Assembly (NCBI RefSeq): GCF_016862455.1
Contig: NZ_BOMZ01000089.1
Location: forward strand, 113,657 to 177,656
From: Actinoplanes utahensis
GTDB lineage: Bacteria; Actinomycetota; Actinomycetes; Mycobacteriales; Micromonosporaceae
Length of the DNA stretch: 64,000 nucleotides
Direction: 5' to 3'
In this document: piece after piece, positions 25,923 to 34,825 of the stretch
Position numbering within the stretch: position 1 is the stretch's first letter
Layout: each line of letters begins with the position of its first letter
Translations under genes and position numbers: made by a program
The notes under the pieces: model-generated
The model's database searches: none
Told to the model about the DNA's origin: nothing
The model's input: only the letters and a program-made list of their open reading frames with translations

Positions 25923-27808
25923 GACGGGCTCCTTCCATATGCCAGGTGTGCCAGCGTCTCGGCGAGGATCTCCATGCCGTCGCGGCTCAGGATCGACTCC
26001 GGATGGAACTGCAGCGAGGCGAAGGCGGGGGCCCGCAGGGCGTACACCTCCCCGGTGACCGCATCCCGGCTGACCTCCACCACATCCCCGGCCGGGGTCT
26101 CGATCTTGTCCTCGGTGCTGTACGCGGCGAACGCGTTGTAGAAGCCCACGGCGCGCCGCCGCCCGAAGATCTCCACCTCCAGCTGGATCCCCTGGTGGGG
26201 TTGGGGACGGCGGCGGACCGGGAGCCCGAGAGCCGCGCTGAGCACCTGGTGGCTCAGGCAGACCGCCAGGAACGGACGGCGGCGCCGGACCAGATCCTCC
26301 GACAGCCGGCGCAGCCGCCGGATCTTCGCCATCGAATGGTCGTCCGGAGCGCCCGGCCCCGGCCCGAGAACGACCAGGTCATAGGCGTCGGTGTCGAACT
26401 CCTCGTCGTACCGGCGGATGTCCGCCGCCCAGCCGAGCGAGCGCAGCTGGTGGCCGAGCATCGAGGTGAAGGTGTCCTCGGCGTCGACCACGATGACCCG
26501 GCCGGGGCCCTCGCCGTTCTCGCGCCGGCCGGCGAACCAGTACTGCGCCGCGGTGTCGTTGCGCCGCGCCAGCGCACCCCGCACCCGGTTGTCGTGGACC
26601 AGACCGGCCGCCGCGGGGACCGGCCTCGATGCGGGGTCCGGCTCGTGGCGCAGTGCCGAGAGCAGCGCCGCGATCTTGGTTTCGGTCTCGGCGGTCTCGG
26701 CGTGCGCGTCGGAATGGCGCACCAGGGTCGCTCCCGCGCTGATCCGCAGCCGTCCGGTGGCGCTGATCTCGGCGGTGCGGATCAGGATGGCCGAGTCGAG
26801 ATCGCGACCGTGCCCGGTGTCGCGGCCGATCAGTGCCGCCACCCCGCTGTAGTAGCCGCGGCCGCTCTTCTCGTGCCGGGCGATGACCCGGCAGGCGTTC
26901 TCCAACGGGCTGCCGACCACCGTCGGCGCGAACATCGTCTCCCACAGGATGTCGCGGGGGTCGTGGTCGGTGGGCCCGGCGATGAAGTACTCGCTGTGGG
27001 CCAGCCGGGCCATCTCGCGCAGGTACGGCCCGTGCACCCGGCCCCCGCCGGCGCAGATCCGGCCCATCACCTTGAGCTCCTCGTCGAGCACCATGGAGAG
27101 CTCGTCGCGCTCCTTGCCGTCGGCGAGGAAGCCCAGCAGCCCTTCCACGGTCGCGCCCTCGGGGGGGTAGCGGTAGGTGCCGCTGATCGGGTTCATCACC
27201 GCGGTTCCGGCGTCGACGCTGATGTGCCGTTCCGGGCTGGCGCCGACGAACGTGCGGTCCCCGGTGTGGATGAGGAAGGTCCAGTGCGACCCGGACTCGC
27301 TGGTCAGGAGCCGGCGGAACAGTGAGAGCGCCTGGGCGGGGGAGTATCCGGCGAGTTCGCCGAGGAAGGACCGGCGGATCACGAAGTTGGCGCCCTCCCC
27401 GGTCGCGATCTCGTTGTCGATGACGCTGCGCACGTCGTCGGCGTACTCGTCCTCGCTCTGGTCGAAACGGCCGTGCGACAGCGCGGGGGCGACCGCGGGC
27501 AGGGCCTCGCGCATCCGGTCGAGGGCGACCAGTTCCTGCTCGTCGACGATCAGGGTGAGCAGCGGCTCGTGATCGTCGCGGCAGGCGTAGCCGCGCTCGG
27601 CGATCTGGCGGTAGGGGATGACGGCGAGGACGTCGTGCGAGCGTTCCCGCCGTCCGGTGCGCAACGGGATGTCCGCCACCGTGGGCACCGCGCGTATCTC
27701 GCCGGTGAGCACCTCCACGTGCTCGCCGTCGCCGGTGTTCGGGCGGTACACCAGCGCGTACGCCGGGAGACAGCCGTCGAGCACACGGCTCAGCAGGTCG
27801 CCGGTCAT
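25919..27808 (-). CDS. phzE: 2-amino-2-deoxyisochorismate (ADIC) synthase, PhzE-like TrpE-TrpG fusion
   Basis: Converts chorismate and glutamine-derived ammonia to 2-amino-2-deoxyisochorismate. The 629 residues hold a chorismate-binding TrpE-like domain (about 1-400), with MNPISGTYRYPP, DELSMVLDEELKVMGRIC and MFAPTVVGSPLENA. A class I glutamine amidotransferase domain (about 430-629) has Cys517 in AVCLSHQVL and the His-Glu pair in LQFHPES. The fusion is the arrangement of phenazine PhzE rather than of tryptophan enzymes. The start is ATG 27808, which overlaps the stop of the isochorismatase gene (ATGA). The open frame further upstream is a shadow of that gene. Confidence 0.93.
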   Translation of the reverse strand: MTGDLLSRVLDGCLPAYALVYRPNTGDGEHVEVLTGEIRAVPTVADIPLRTGRRERSHDVLAVIPYRQIAERGYACRDDHEPLLTLIVDEQELVALDRMREALPAVAPALSHGRFDQSEDEYADDVRSVIDNEIATGEGANFVIRRSFLGELAGYSPAQALSLFRRLLTSESGSHWTFLIHTGDRTFVGASPERHISVDAGTAVMNPISGTYRYPPEGATVEGLLGFLADGKERDELSMVLDEELKVMGRICAGGGRVHGPYLREMARLAHSEYFIAGPTDHDPRDILWETMFAPTVVGSPLENACRVIARHEKSGRGYYSGVAALIGRDTGHGRDLDSAILIRTAEISATGRLRISAGATLVRHSDAHAETAETETKIAALLSALRHEPDPASRPVPAAAGLVHDNRVRGALARRNDTAAQYWFAGRRENGEGPGRVIVVDAEDTFTSMLGHQLRSLGWAADIRRYDEEFDTDAYDLVVLGPGPGAPDDHSMAKIRRLRRLSEDLVRRRRPFLAVCLSHQVLSAALGLPVRRRPQPHQGIQLEVEIFGRRRAVGFYNAFAAYSTEDKIETPAGDVVEVSRDAVTGEVYALRAPAFASLQFHPESILSRDGMEILAETLAHLAYGRSPS

Positions 27809-28455
27809 CGCGCCGCCTCCTGGAGCCTCGCCAGCAGCCATCCGGTCGGCTGGACCACCGCGCAGGTCCGGGCGGTGTAATCGAGCGCCAGCCGGTGCTG
27901 CTCGGCCGAGAAGTCGGCGACGGCGTCGGACACGACGAACGCCTGGATGTCGTTGGTGAACGCCTCCATCGCGGTCGAGAGCACGCCGACGTGGGCGTAC
28001 ACGCCGCAGACGATGAGCTGGTCGCGACCCTGTTCGCGGATCCGGTCGCGGAGGGCGGAACGGAAGAACGCGCTGTACCGCCATTTGGTCAGCTGCCAGT
28101 CGCCGGGGGCCGGCCGCAGCGGCGCCACGACGGCCCGGTCGGACGCCGTGGTCCGCATGCCGGGTCCCCAGAAGTCGGCGAGCAGACCGCGTTCGGCGGT
28201 GGTCATGCCACCCGGCTGGGCGGTGTAGGCGACCGGGATGCCCAGCCCGGCACAGCACTCGCGCAACCGGGTCACGTTGCCGACGAGCTCGCGGCGGGGC
28301 GAGCCGGTGGCGTCGAACGGGCGCAGGAAGTACTCCTGCATGTCGTGGATGAGCAGCACGGCACGGCGTGGGTCGGGTGTCCAGGGTGCGATGGGGGAGG
28401 GCAGATCGGCCACGGCCGGCATGGGGTAGGACGCGATCGGGGCGATTCCGGGCAT
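27805..28455 (-). CDS. phzD: PhzD-like isochorismatase (makes trans-2,3-dihydro-3-hydroxyanthranilate)
   Basis: Hydrolyses the vinyl ether of ADIC to give trans-2,3-dihydro-3-hydroxyanthranilate and pyruvate. The 216-residue protein has the isochorismatase fold with the catalytic Asp in LLIHDMQEYFLRPF, Lys in QLTKWRYSAF and the PhzD-type loop VCGVYAHVGVLSTA, in which Gly replaces the nucleophilic Cys of other cysteine hydrolases. Start: ATG 28455 is preceded by AGGAGG at ideal distance, and the ATG at 28473 lies before that ribosome site. It overlaps the PhzE-like gene by four bases. Confidence 0.94.
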   Translation of the reverse strand: MPGIAPIASYPMPAVADLPSPIAPWTPDPRRAVLLIHDMQEYFLRPFDATGSPRRELVGNVTRLRECCAGLGIPVAYTAQPGGMTTAERGLLADFWGPGMRTTASDRAVVAPLRPAPGDWQLTKWRYSAFFRSALRDRIREQGRDQLIVCGVYAHVGVLSTAMEAFTNDIQAFVVSDAVADFSAEQHRLALDYTARTCAVVQPTGWLLARLQEAAR

Positions 28456-28495
28456 GGTTTCCTCCTGGGACATCGGGGGACGGCGGGCGGTGTGC

Positions 28496-29266
28496 TCACG
28501 CGCCGAGCGTGGCGCCCCCGTCCACGGTGAGGTCGTGCATGGTGATGTGGCCCGCGCGGTCCGAGAGCAGGAAGACCACCGCGTCGGCGATGTCGGACGG
28601 ATCCGCGATCTTCCGCAGCGGGATCCCCACCTTGTACGCGTCCGGGTCGCCGCCGATGGTGACGCTCGCGCCGTCGCCGCCGGCCCACATGCCGCGCAGC
28701 ATCGGTGTGTCGGTCGAGCCGGGGGCGACCACGTTGCACCGGATCCCGTAACGGGCGACCTCGAGCGCGAGGCTCTTGGTGAACATGATGGCGGCGGCCT
28801 TGGACGCGCCGTACGCGGCCATGCCCTGCCGGGCGACGAACCCGGCGTTGGAGGCGACCGTCACCACCGCGCCGCGGCGGCGGGGCACCATCCGGCTCAC
28901 CACCGCGCGGGAGACGTGCATGACGCCGGTGGTGTTGACGGCGAACGTCGACGACCAGTCCGCGTCGCCGAGGTCGAGGGCCGGTCCGGTGCGCAGCACG
29001 CCGGCCGCGTTGACGAGCAGGCCGATCGGGCCGAGTTCGTGTTCGACGGCCGCCACGGTGGCCTCGACCCGGCCGGCGTCCGTGACATCGGCGGGGAAGG
29101 CGGTGACCGGGAGGCCGCCGGCGCGGAGCCGGGCGGCCTCGGCGGCGAGGCGGTCCTCCGCGACGTCGACCGCCGCTACCCGGATTCCTTCGGCGGCGAG
29201 GGCGCGGGCCGTGGCGGCGCCGATGCCGCCGGCCGCGCCGGTGACGAGTGCTGTTCGATCTTCCAC
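28496..29266 (-). CDS. EntA-like short-chain dehydrogenase, probable 2,3-dihydro-3-hydroxyanthranilate dehydrogenase
   Basis: A 256-residue classical SDR with TGAAGGIG cofactor loop, Asp after strand 2 (AAVDVAED, so NAD is preferred), NAAGV, catalytic Ser in VASNAG and YGASK. The GSTDTPMLRGMW stretch is typical of EntA/DhbA-type 2,3-dihydro-2,3-dihydroxybenzoate dehydrogenases. Next to PhzD- and PhzE-like genes its expected reaction is oxidation of 2,3-dihydro-3-hydroxyanthranilate to 3-hydroxyanthranilate, as known from benzoxazole and diazepinomicin-type pathways. GTG start with GGAGGAG. No PhzF, PhzA/B or PhzG is present, so phenazine is not the product. Confidence 0.88.
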   Translation of the reverse strand: MEDRTALVTGAAGGIGAATARALAAEGIRVAAVDVAEDRLAAEAARLRAGGLPVTAFPADVTDAGRVEATVAAVEHELGPIGLLVNAAGVLRTGPALDLGDADWSSTFAVNTTGVMHVSRAVVSRMVPRRRGAVVTVASNAGFVARQGMAAYGASKAAAIMFTKSLALEVARYGIRCNVVAPGSTDTPMLRGMWAGGDGASVTIGGDPDAYKVGIPLRKIADPSDIADAVVFLLSDRAGHITMHDLTVDGGATLGA

Positions 29267-29293
29267 GGTGCTCCTCCTTGCCGGCGGGACGGC

Positions 29294-30502
29294 TCAGGCG
29301 TTCCAGGCGTCGATGACGCGCAGCGCCTGGCCGGGGTTGAGACGCGGATCGCAGAGCGACGTGTACTTGTCGCCGGCCAGGTCGGCCTGGCCGGGACACG
29401 CGACGCATTCGGTGACGTCGTCGGGGGTGGTCTCCAGGTGCAGTCCTCCGGCGGTGACGCCGTTGTCGCGCAGCGCGGCCTGGAAGTCGCGCACCTCGCG
29501 CAGGACCGTGCTGAGGAAGCGGGTCTTCGTTCCCGAGTCCGCGACGAACGTGTTGCCGTGCATCGGGTCGGTGAGCCAGATGACCGGGTGGCCGGAGTCG
29601 CGTACCGCCCGGACCAGTTCGGGGAGGCGGGCGGCGGCCTGCTCGGCGCCGAGCCGGGCGATCAGCGTGAGCCGACCGGGCCGGCGATGCGGGTCGAGCC
29701 GGGCGCAGAGCGCGAGCAGCTCCGGCACAGTCATCCGCGGACCCACCTTGCAGGCCACCGGATTGTCGACCGCCGCCAGGAGCGCCACGTGCGCCCCGTC
29801 GAGCTGCCGGGTCCGTTCACCGATCCACGGCCAGTGCGTCGAGGTGAGGAAGAGCCGCCCGGTCACGTCGTGCCGCAGCTGCGGCAACTCGTAGTCGAGC
29901 AGGAGCGCCTCATGGCTGGTCCAGACGGGCGCCCCGGCCCGCGCCGCGGCGCCGTCCGGCCATCCGAGGTGCCGCAGGACCGTGGCGGCGGCGCCGTGGC
30001 CGTGCACCAGCCGCCTCGCGTCGGCGCGGCGGCTGCGGGGATCCGGTTCCGGGCTGTTGACCAGATGGCCGCGGTAGACGGGCAGCTCCTGGCCGCCGAC
30101 GGCCTCGGTGTCCTGGGTGCGGGGCTTGGCGAACTGTCCGGCGATCCGCCCGGCGCGCAGCACCGGACGCCGGGTGCGCCGTTCCATCCGGTCCGCGAGC
30201 ACGTCCAGCAGAGCGGCACGGCGCATCACGTCGCCGGCGCCGCAGTCGGCCGGATCCTCGGCGCAGTCGCCGGCCTGGACGACATGGGCCGTACCGGCGG
30301 CGACCCGGGCCAGCTCCCGGCCCAGCGCTGATATGTCGGCCGGCTCGACCAGCGCCGGGCGGGTCCGGAGCTGCTCGCGTGCGACGGCGAGCCGGCCCGG
30401 GTCGGCCCAGGCGGGCTGCTGCCGGGCGGGCCGGCTGCGGATTTCGCGGACGACGTCGGATGTGCGGGCCGGTGAAAGAATGTTCGTGGAGGAGGCGGTC
30501 AT
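29294..30502 (-). CDS. phzC: Class II DAHP synthase, PhzC-type
   Basis: First enzyme of the shikimate pathway, here feeding the 3-hydroxyanthranilate operon. The 402-residue protein keeps the metal Cys in VQAGDCAED, RAGRIAGQFAKPRT, YRGHLVN, WTSHEALLLDYE, DPMHGNT, GLHLETT and CDPRLNPGQ. Like the copy at 2649-3872 it lacks the long regulatory insertions, so it is probably insensitive to aromatic amino acids. It is the first gene of the operon running down to 24461. A TATAAG-like box lies about 30 bases upstream of its start. Confidence 0.92.
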   Translation of the reverse strand: MTASSTNILSPARTSDVVREIRSRPARQQPAWADPGRLAVAREQLRTRPALVEPADISALGRELARVAAGTAHVVQAGDCAEDPADCGAGDVMRRAALLDVLADRMERRTRRPVLRAGRIAGQFAKPRTQDTEAVGGQELPVYRGHLVNSPEPDPRSRRADARRLVHGHGAAATVLRHLGWPDGAAARAGAPVWTSHEALLLDYELPQLRHDVTGRLFLTSTHWPWIGERTRQLDGAHVALLAAVDNPVACKVGPRMTVPELLALCARLDPHRRPGRLTLIARLGAEQAAARLPELVRAVRDSGHPVIWLTDPMHGNTFVADSGTKTRFLSTVLREVRDFQAALRDNGVTAGGLHLETTPDDVTECVACPGQADLAGDKYTSLCDPRLNPGQALRVIDAWNA

Positions 30503-30604
30503 TTTCGCGGCTCTCCTTCCTTGCGTTTCGGCACTTATATTCTGGCGATGAGATCATCCTTTCCCTGAATTCGGGGAGAGGACAATGAAGTGACGATGAA
30601 TGTG

Positions 30605-31828
30605 TCAGGTGCGATCGGCGGACAATGGCGGCCGGACGGGAGATGACGCGGCCGGGCCGGTCGCCGGGCCGAGGGGCGAGGCGGCGAGCGGCAGCGCGCT
30701 CAGGTGCCGGGCCGCGGCGTCGGCCCCCTCACTACGGACGATCAGATCGCCCAGCCGCCGTGCGTTGGACCGGTACCCGGGGTCCTCGAGCAGCGCCTGC
30801 GCCGCCGCGCGGATGTCCGCCGGGCCGGCGGTCGCCGGCACGCTCACGCCGACCCGGTGTTCCTGGACGAAATCGGCGGTACGAGGCTGGTCGAACGCGA
30901 CGACCCGCTGATCCTCCGCCTGGCCGGTGATGCACAGGACGCCGATGCCGTGGGTGAGGGCCCGCATGACCGTGCCGTAACCGGCGTGATTGACCACGAA
31001 CGACGCCCGGCTCATCACCGGGCCGTGGGTGGCGAACGCGACGGCGCGGGCGTTGGGCGGAACGGTGATCCGGTCCGGGTCGACCGTCCCGGTCGTGGCG
31101 AGCACGTGGATCGGCAGTGTCTCCAGCGCTTCGAGGGTGCGCTGCAACTTGACGACGGAGTTCTGGATCTCGTCGGTGGTGAAGCTGACCAGCGCCAGCG
31201 GGGTGGGGTCGTCGGCGTCCCAGGGCAGCTCGTACGGCCGGCAGTGGGTGTCGTCCTCCAGGATCGGGCCGCCGTATCGCATGTTCGGCCAGGGGTTGCC
31301 GCCGCCGCCGTCGAAATCGTCGATCGTGTTGATCATGAACAGGTCGCGACCGCCGAACAGCTCGTCGAGCCCGGGCAGCGGATCGAAGCCGAGCGCCTGC
31401 CGGGTCCGGCTCTGGTGGCGCATCATCTCGTGCCAGCTCGGCAGGGTACGCCGTAGGAAGGAGTGCAGGATGACCGCGGTGGGCACGCCGAACCGCGGGG
31501 CGACGGCCAGCGCGCCGCCGAAGTTGGAGTCGATCACGACCGCGTCCGGGCGCTCGGCGGCGGCCACCGTGAGCAGTTCCTCGGCGACCGCGGGCGACGT
31601 GAGATACGCCAGCGCGCGGCCCCGGGGGTCGTCCTGGTAGCGGTCGGCGTCGGTGTACGCCTCTCGTAGCTCGACGGCGTCGAACTCGGTCGGCCCGACC
31701 TTCGCCGTCATCTCCGGGCGGCCCGCGAAGACCACCCGGTGGCCGCGGCGGGCCAGGGCGCGGGCGACGCCGAGCCCGTACGGCATGTTCCCGCCGCCGT
31801 CGTAGCAAGCCCACAGGAATGTTGCCAT
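30605..31828 (-). CDS. GT1-type (UGT/MGT-like) glycosyltransferase
   Basis: A 407-residue GT-B glycosyltransferase of the macrolide glycosyltransferase type. The N-terminal half begins MATFLWACYDGGGNMPYGLG. The C-terminal half has the nucleotide-sugar site VNHAGYGTVMRALTHGIGVL followed by AEDQRVVAF, which matches the family motif HGGxGTxxEAL..G.P....P...DQ with an unusual Ala-Glu instead of a Pro. It probably transfers a sugar (or an activated cyclitol) to a small aromatic or polyketide acceptor. ATG 31828 follows GGGGAG. It is transcribed toward the 3-hydroxyanthranilate operon, separated from it by 102 bases. Confidence 0.82.
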   Translation of the reverse strand: MATFLWACYDGGGNMPYGLGVARALARRGHRVVFAGRPEMTAKVGPTEFDAVELREAYTDADRYQDDPRGRALAYLTSPAVAEELLTVAAAERPDAVVIDSNFGGALAVAPRFGVPTAVILHSFLRRTLPSWHEMMRHQSRTRQALGFDPLPGLDELFGGRDLFMINTIDDFDGGGGNPWPNMRYGGPILEDDTHCRPYELPWDADDPTPLALVSFTTDEIQNSVVKLQRTLEALETLPIHVLATTGTVDPDRITVPPNARAVAFATHGPVMSRASFVVNHAGYGTVMRALTHGIGVLCITGQAEDQRVVAFDQPRTADFVQEHRVGVSVPATAGPADIRAAAQALLEDPGYRSNARRLGDLIVRSEGADAAARHLSALPLAASPLGPATGPAASSPVRPPLSADRT

Positions 31829-32015
31829 GTCGTTCTCCCCACCTCGGGTGACGCACGATTCAGCAAGATCGTTGATCGGTGCGCAGGGATCGAGGTACGA
31901 CAATTGCCGAAGATGTCGCGGGGATGTCGTCCGGGCCTTCGAATCTGTCAGGTTTGAACGGCTGAAGGGTGGGTCAAGTCTCCGGAGTCCACTTAGAACA
32001 GTCGGAGGAATTCCC
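31829..32015. promoter_or_regulatory. Divergent promoter region of the two biosynthetic arms
   Basis: The 187-base gap lies between the minus-strand GT1 gene and the plus-strand FMN reductase gene, and should carry back-to-back promoters. It is less GC-rich than its flanks. I see no clear operator. Confidence 0.5.
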
Positions 32016-32582
32016 TTGTCTGAGTACCCGCTTCGCCTTGCCGTGATCATCGGCAGTGTGCGAAAAGATCGTTTCGGGCCGACCGTCGCCACGTGGCTGA
32101 TGACCCGTGTCGAGGGCCGCGACGGACTGGAGACGGACGTCATCGACCTGGCGGATCTCCAGCTCCCGGCGGACCTGGGCGGCGGCGGTGACACCGCCGG
32201 CTTCCTGAAGCGGATCGACCGCGCCGACGCCTTCATCGTGGTCACCCCGGAGTACAACCACGGCTATCCCGGAGGGCTGAAGACCGCCATCGACACCGGG
32301 CGTGACGAGTGGAAGGCCAAGCCCGTCGCCTTCGTCTCGTACGGCGGTACGGCGGGCGGTCTGCGCTCGGTGGAACAACTGCGGCCGGTCTTCGCGGAGC
32401 TGCAGGCCGTGACGGTCCGCTCCGCGGTGAGCCTGCACTGGGCCGACTCGCTCTTCGACGAGCGGGGCCGGATGCTCGACCCGGAGCGGCCCGAGTCCGC
32501 CGTGGACACCATGCTGCGACAGCTCGAGTGGTGGGGCCATGTGCTGCGCGCCGGTCGTGGCCGGGGCGACTGTCCCGGCTGA
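32016..32582 (+). CDS. NAD(P)H-dependent FMN reductase family flavoprotein
   Basis: A 188-residue flavodoxin-like reductase. It has the GSVRKDRFGPTVATWL phosphate-binding loop, the family motif VTPEYNHGYPGGLKTAID and SYGGTAGGLRSVEQLR. It either supplies reduced FMN to a monooxygenase or reduces quinones. No flavin monooxygenase is adjacent; the luciferase-like protein at 7089-8108 would be a possible partner. The start is a TTG at 32016, with GGAGGA six bases upstream; no ATG or GTG fits the conserved N-terminus. Confidence 0.87.
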   Translation: MSEYPLRLAVIIGSVRKDRFGPTVATWLMTRVEGRDGLETDVIDLADLQLPADLGGGGDTAGFLKRIDRADAFIVVTPEYNHGYPGGLKTAIDTGRDEWKAKPVAFVSYGGTAGGLRSVEQLRPVFAELQAVTVRSAVSLHWADSLFDERGRMLDPERPESAVDTMLRQLEWWGHVLRAGRGRGDCPG

Positions 32583-32634
32583 CCGCCGAGCCGGCGGCGC
32601 TCATGTCGAACCTATCGATGAAGAGGGGAAGGAC

Positions 32635-33822
32635 GTGCGGGGGAACGGCAAGCACAGCGACGGAGAGTCGATACATCGGACCACCCGCCGGGGCGAGACG
32701 GGCCATGAGGTCGAACAGCTGTGCGGCACGCTGTTCGCCTCCCTGCGCCGGCGCGACCAGCGTGACAAGGCCCGCAGTTACGTCACCGGCCTGCTGCGGA
32801 CGCCCGGGCGTAAGTCCGTCCGCAACATCGCCCAGATGTTCGGCGGGTCCGGCACGGAACAGAGTCTGCACCATTTCATCAGCGATTCGAACTGGGACTG
32901 GAAGCCGGTCCGCCGCGCTCTGCTGGAACACGTCTGCGCGAGCCGGCCGGTACGCGCCTGGGTGGCCGAGCCGATGGTCGTGCCGAAGACCGGTGAGCAG
33001 TCCGTCGGGGTGGTCCCGTCCTCCTTCAACGATGCCGGCCGCGTGCTGAACGTGCAGCTCTCCTTCGGGATCTGGGCCGCCTCCGAGCGGGGCAGCGTGC
33101 CGGTGGCCTGGTGGCTGCACGTACCGCGGGAATGGCTGGCCGACAGCGAACGGAGATCCCGCGCCCTGGTGCCCGAGGATCTGCGGCCGGCCACCCTCGA
33201 GGGTGACGTCGTGAAGGCGTTCCAGGCCGTGCTCGCCGACGGCGCGGACGCCGGCATCCCGTTCGTGCTCGACGCCACCCGGCTCGACGCGTCCACGGTG
33301 GCCCGCCACCTGACCGCGGCCGGCACGCCCTACCTGTTGCGCGTCGGGCAGGACACTCCGCTCGTGGTGCGCGATCCGGCGCTGCCCGGCCGGGACGGCA
33401 CGGTGATGACCGCCGGGCAGATCGCGTGGGCCAGCCGATCGAGGCGTTCCCCGGTGACGTGGGCCGATCCGTGGGAGGACGGCGCCGCCCTGCACGCCAA
33501 CGTCGTCGCCCCGGTCTCGGTGCGGCTGCCCCGCGTCCGATCCGGCCTGAGGCTGCTGTGCATCGGGGGAGCGCGACCGAACTCCGCCCCGAACATCTGG
33601 CTCACCAATCTCACCGAGCAGCGGCTGCCGGAGGTGATGTACTCGGCCAGCCTCGTGCGGCGGGTCCGGCAGGAGGGGCTGGAGATCGCCGAGCGGGTCG
33701 GCATCCGCGACTACTCCGGGCGGACGTTCACCGGCTGGCACCGGCACGCCACCCTCGCCTCGGTCGCGCACGCCCTGCTGGCCAAGCGCCTGCCCCGCCG
33801 TCAGCTGCGAGAAGCCGGCTGA
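32635..33822 (+). CDS. IS701-like transposase homologue, probably catalytically dead (domesticated)
   Basis: A 395-residue protein that follows the IS701 transposase layout from end to end, including GLLRTPGRKSVRNIA, a SVGV loop, NVQLSFG and the tail YSGRTFTGWHRHATL. At the three positions where IS701 enzymes carry the catalytic DDE residues it differs: the IDDTGF motif reads AEPMVV, the ADGGYG motif reads LDATRL, and the R(I)EHDYREMK motif reads RVRQEGLEIA. I see no terminal inverted repeats or target duplication, and the gene sits inside an operon-like array with normal GC and its own ribosome site (GTG 32635). I infer a DNA-binding or regulatory protein derived from a transposase. Alignment was by eye, from memory of the family. 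Confidence 0.75.
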   Translation: MRGNGKHSDGESIHRTTRRGETGHEVEQLCGTLFASLRRRDQRDKARSYVTGLLRTPGRKSVRNIAQMFGGSGTEQSLHHFISDSNWDWKPVRRALLEHVCASRPVRAWVAEPMVVPKTGEQSVGVVPSSFNDAGRVLNVQLSFGIWAASERGSVPVAWWLHVPREWLADSERRSRALVPEDLRPATLEGDVVKAFQAVLADGADAGIPFVLDATRLDASTVARHLTAAGTPYLLRVGQDTPLVVRDPALPGRDGTVMTAGQIAWASRSRRSPVTWADPWEDGAALHANVVAPVSVRLPRVRSGLRLLCIGGARPNSAPNIWLTNLTEQRLPEVMYSASLVRRVRQEGLEIAERVGIRDYSGRTFTGWHRHATLASVAHALLAKRLPRRQLREAG

Positions 33823-33846
33823 TCGCCGTCCTGAGAGGAGCCCGAT

Positions 33847-34824
33847 ATGACGACACCGATCCTGAGCGTCATCGTCCCGATGTTCAACGTCGAACCGTAC
33901 CTCTCCGCCTGTCTCGCGTCTCTCACCGGCCAGCGGCTCGCCGACCTCGAGATCGTCGTCGTCGATGACGGCTCGACCGACGGCAGCCGGGCGATCGCCG
34001 ACCGGTTCGCTCGCCGGGACCGCCGTGTCCGCGTGCTCGAACAGGCGAACGCCGGGCTCAGCGCCGCGCGGAACACCGGCGTCCCCCCGGCGCGGGGACG
34101 TTACCTGGCCTTCTGCGACAGCGATGACATCGTCCCGGCGGACGGCTACGCCGCGCTCGTCGGATCGCTCGAAGCCAGCGGGTCCGACATGGCCTCCGGG
34201 GACGTCCGCCGTTTCGACAGCACGGGAACACTGCCCTTCCGCTGGTACGGGGAGACCTTCGCCTCCCGGGCGGTATCGACGCACATTCGTCGCCGTCCCG
34301 CGCTGGTGCGGGACCGGATGATCTGGAACAAGGTGTTCCGCCGCTCGTTCTGGGACGCCGAGGGACTCGCGTTCACCCTGCCGGTCTTCGAGGACGCGCC
34401 GGTGACGATCCGCGCGCACATCGCGGCCTCCGCAGTCGACGTGCTCACCGATGTCGTCTACCGTTGGCGCGTCCGGGACGACGGTGAGCTCTCCATAACG
34501 CAACGGAAGTACGAGCCGGACAAGTTCGAGGCCCGCATGCACATGGTCCTCGACACCTTCGCGATCGTCTCGGCGCTCGCCCCGGAGCTCGTCGCGCCGT
34601 ACGCGGACGACATGTGCCGCGGCGACATCCCGGACGCGCTGCGCGCCCTGAACCTCTACGACGATGCCCGTCTGAGCGAGGCGCTGTCGCTCGCCCGCAC
34701 CTTCGTCACGAGCGTCCCCGGCGAGGTGGTCGCCGCGCTCCCGACGACGGAACGGCGGCTCCTGGCGTGCCTGGCGGGAGGCGAGACGGCGGAGTTGCGA
34801 CGGCTGGTTAAGGAGTCGAACTGA
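33847..34824 (+). CDS. GT2-family glycosyltransferase (paralogue of 44616-45599)
   Basis: A 325-residue GT-A glycosyltransferase. It has SVIVPMFNVEPYL, VVDDGSTDGS, NAGLSAARNTG and the metal-binding FCDSDD, which define GT2. The C-terminal 120 residues are helical and shared with the product of 44616-45599. Between the two the stretches RDRMIWNKVFRRSFWDA/ADRMVWNKVFRRSFWDA are nearly identical. ATG 33847 follows AGGAG, and the gene ends one base before the MFS gene, so they form an operon. The acceptor is unknown. Confidence 0.88.
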   Translation: MTTPILSVIVPMFNVEPYLSACLASLTGQRLADLEIVVVDDGSTDGSRAIADRFARRDRRVRVLEQANAGLSAARNTGVPPARGRYLAFCDSDDIVPADGYAALVGSLEASGSDMASGDVRRFDSTGTLPFRWYGETFASRAVSTHIRRRPALVRDRMIWNKVFRRSFWDAEGLAFTLPVFEDAPVTIRAHIAASAVDVLTDVVYRWRVRDDGELSITQRKYEPDKFEARMHMVLDTFAIVSALAPELVAPYADDMCRGDIPDALRALNLYDDARLSEALSLARTFVTSVPGEVVAALPTTERRLLACLAGGETAELRRLVKESN

Positions 34825-34825
34825 A

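Noticed and set aside
24461..30502. A full phenazine cluster
   Set aside because: PhzC-, PhzD- and PhzE-like genes are present but PhzF, PhzA/B and PhzG are absent and an EntA-like dehydrogenase replaces them, so the path ends at 3-hydroxyanthranilate.
32635..33822. Active insertion sequence
   Set aside because: No terminal inverted repeats or target duplication were seen at the borders and the catalytic residues appear missing; it is annotated as a transposase-derived protein.
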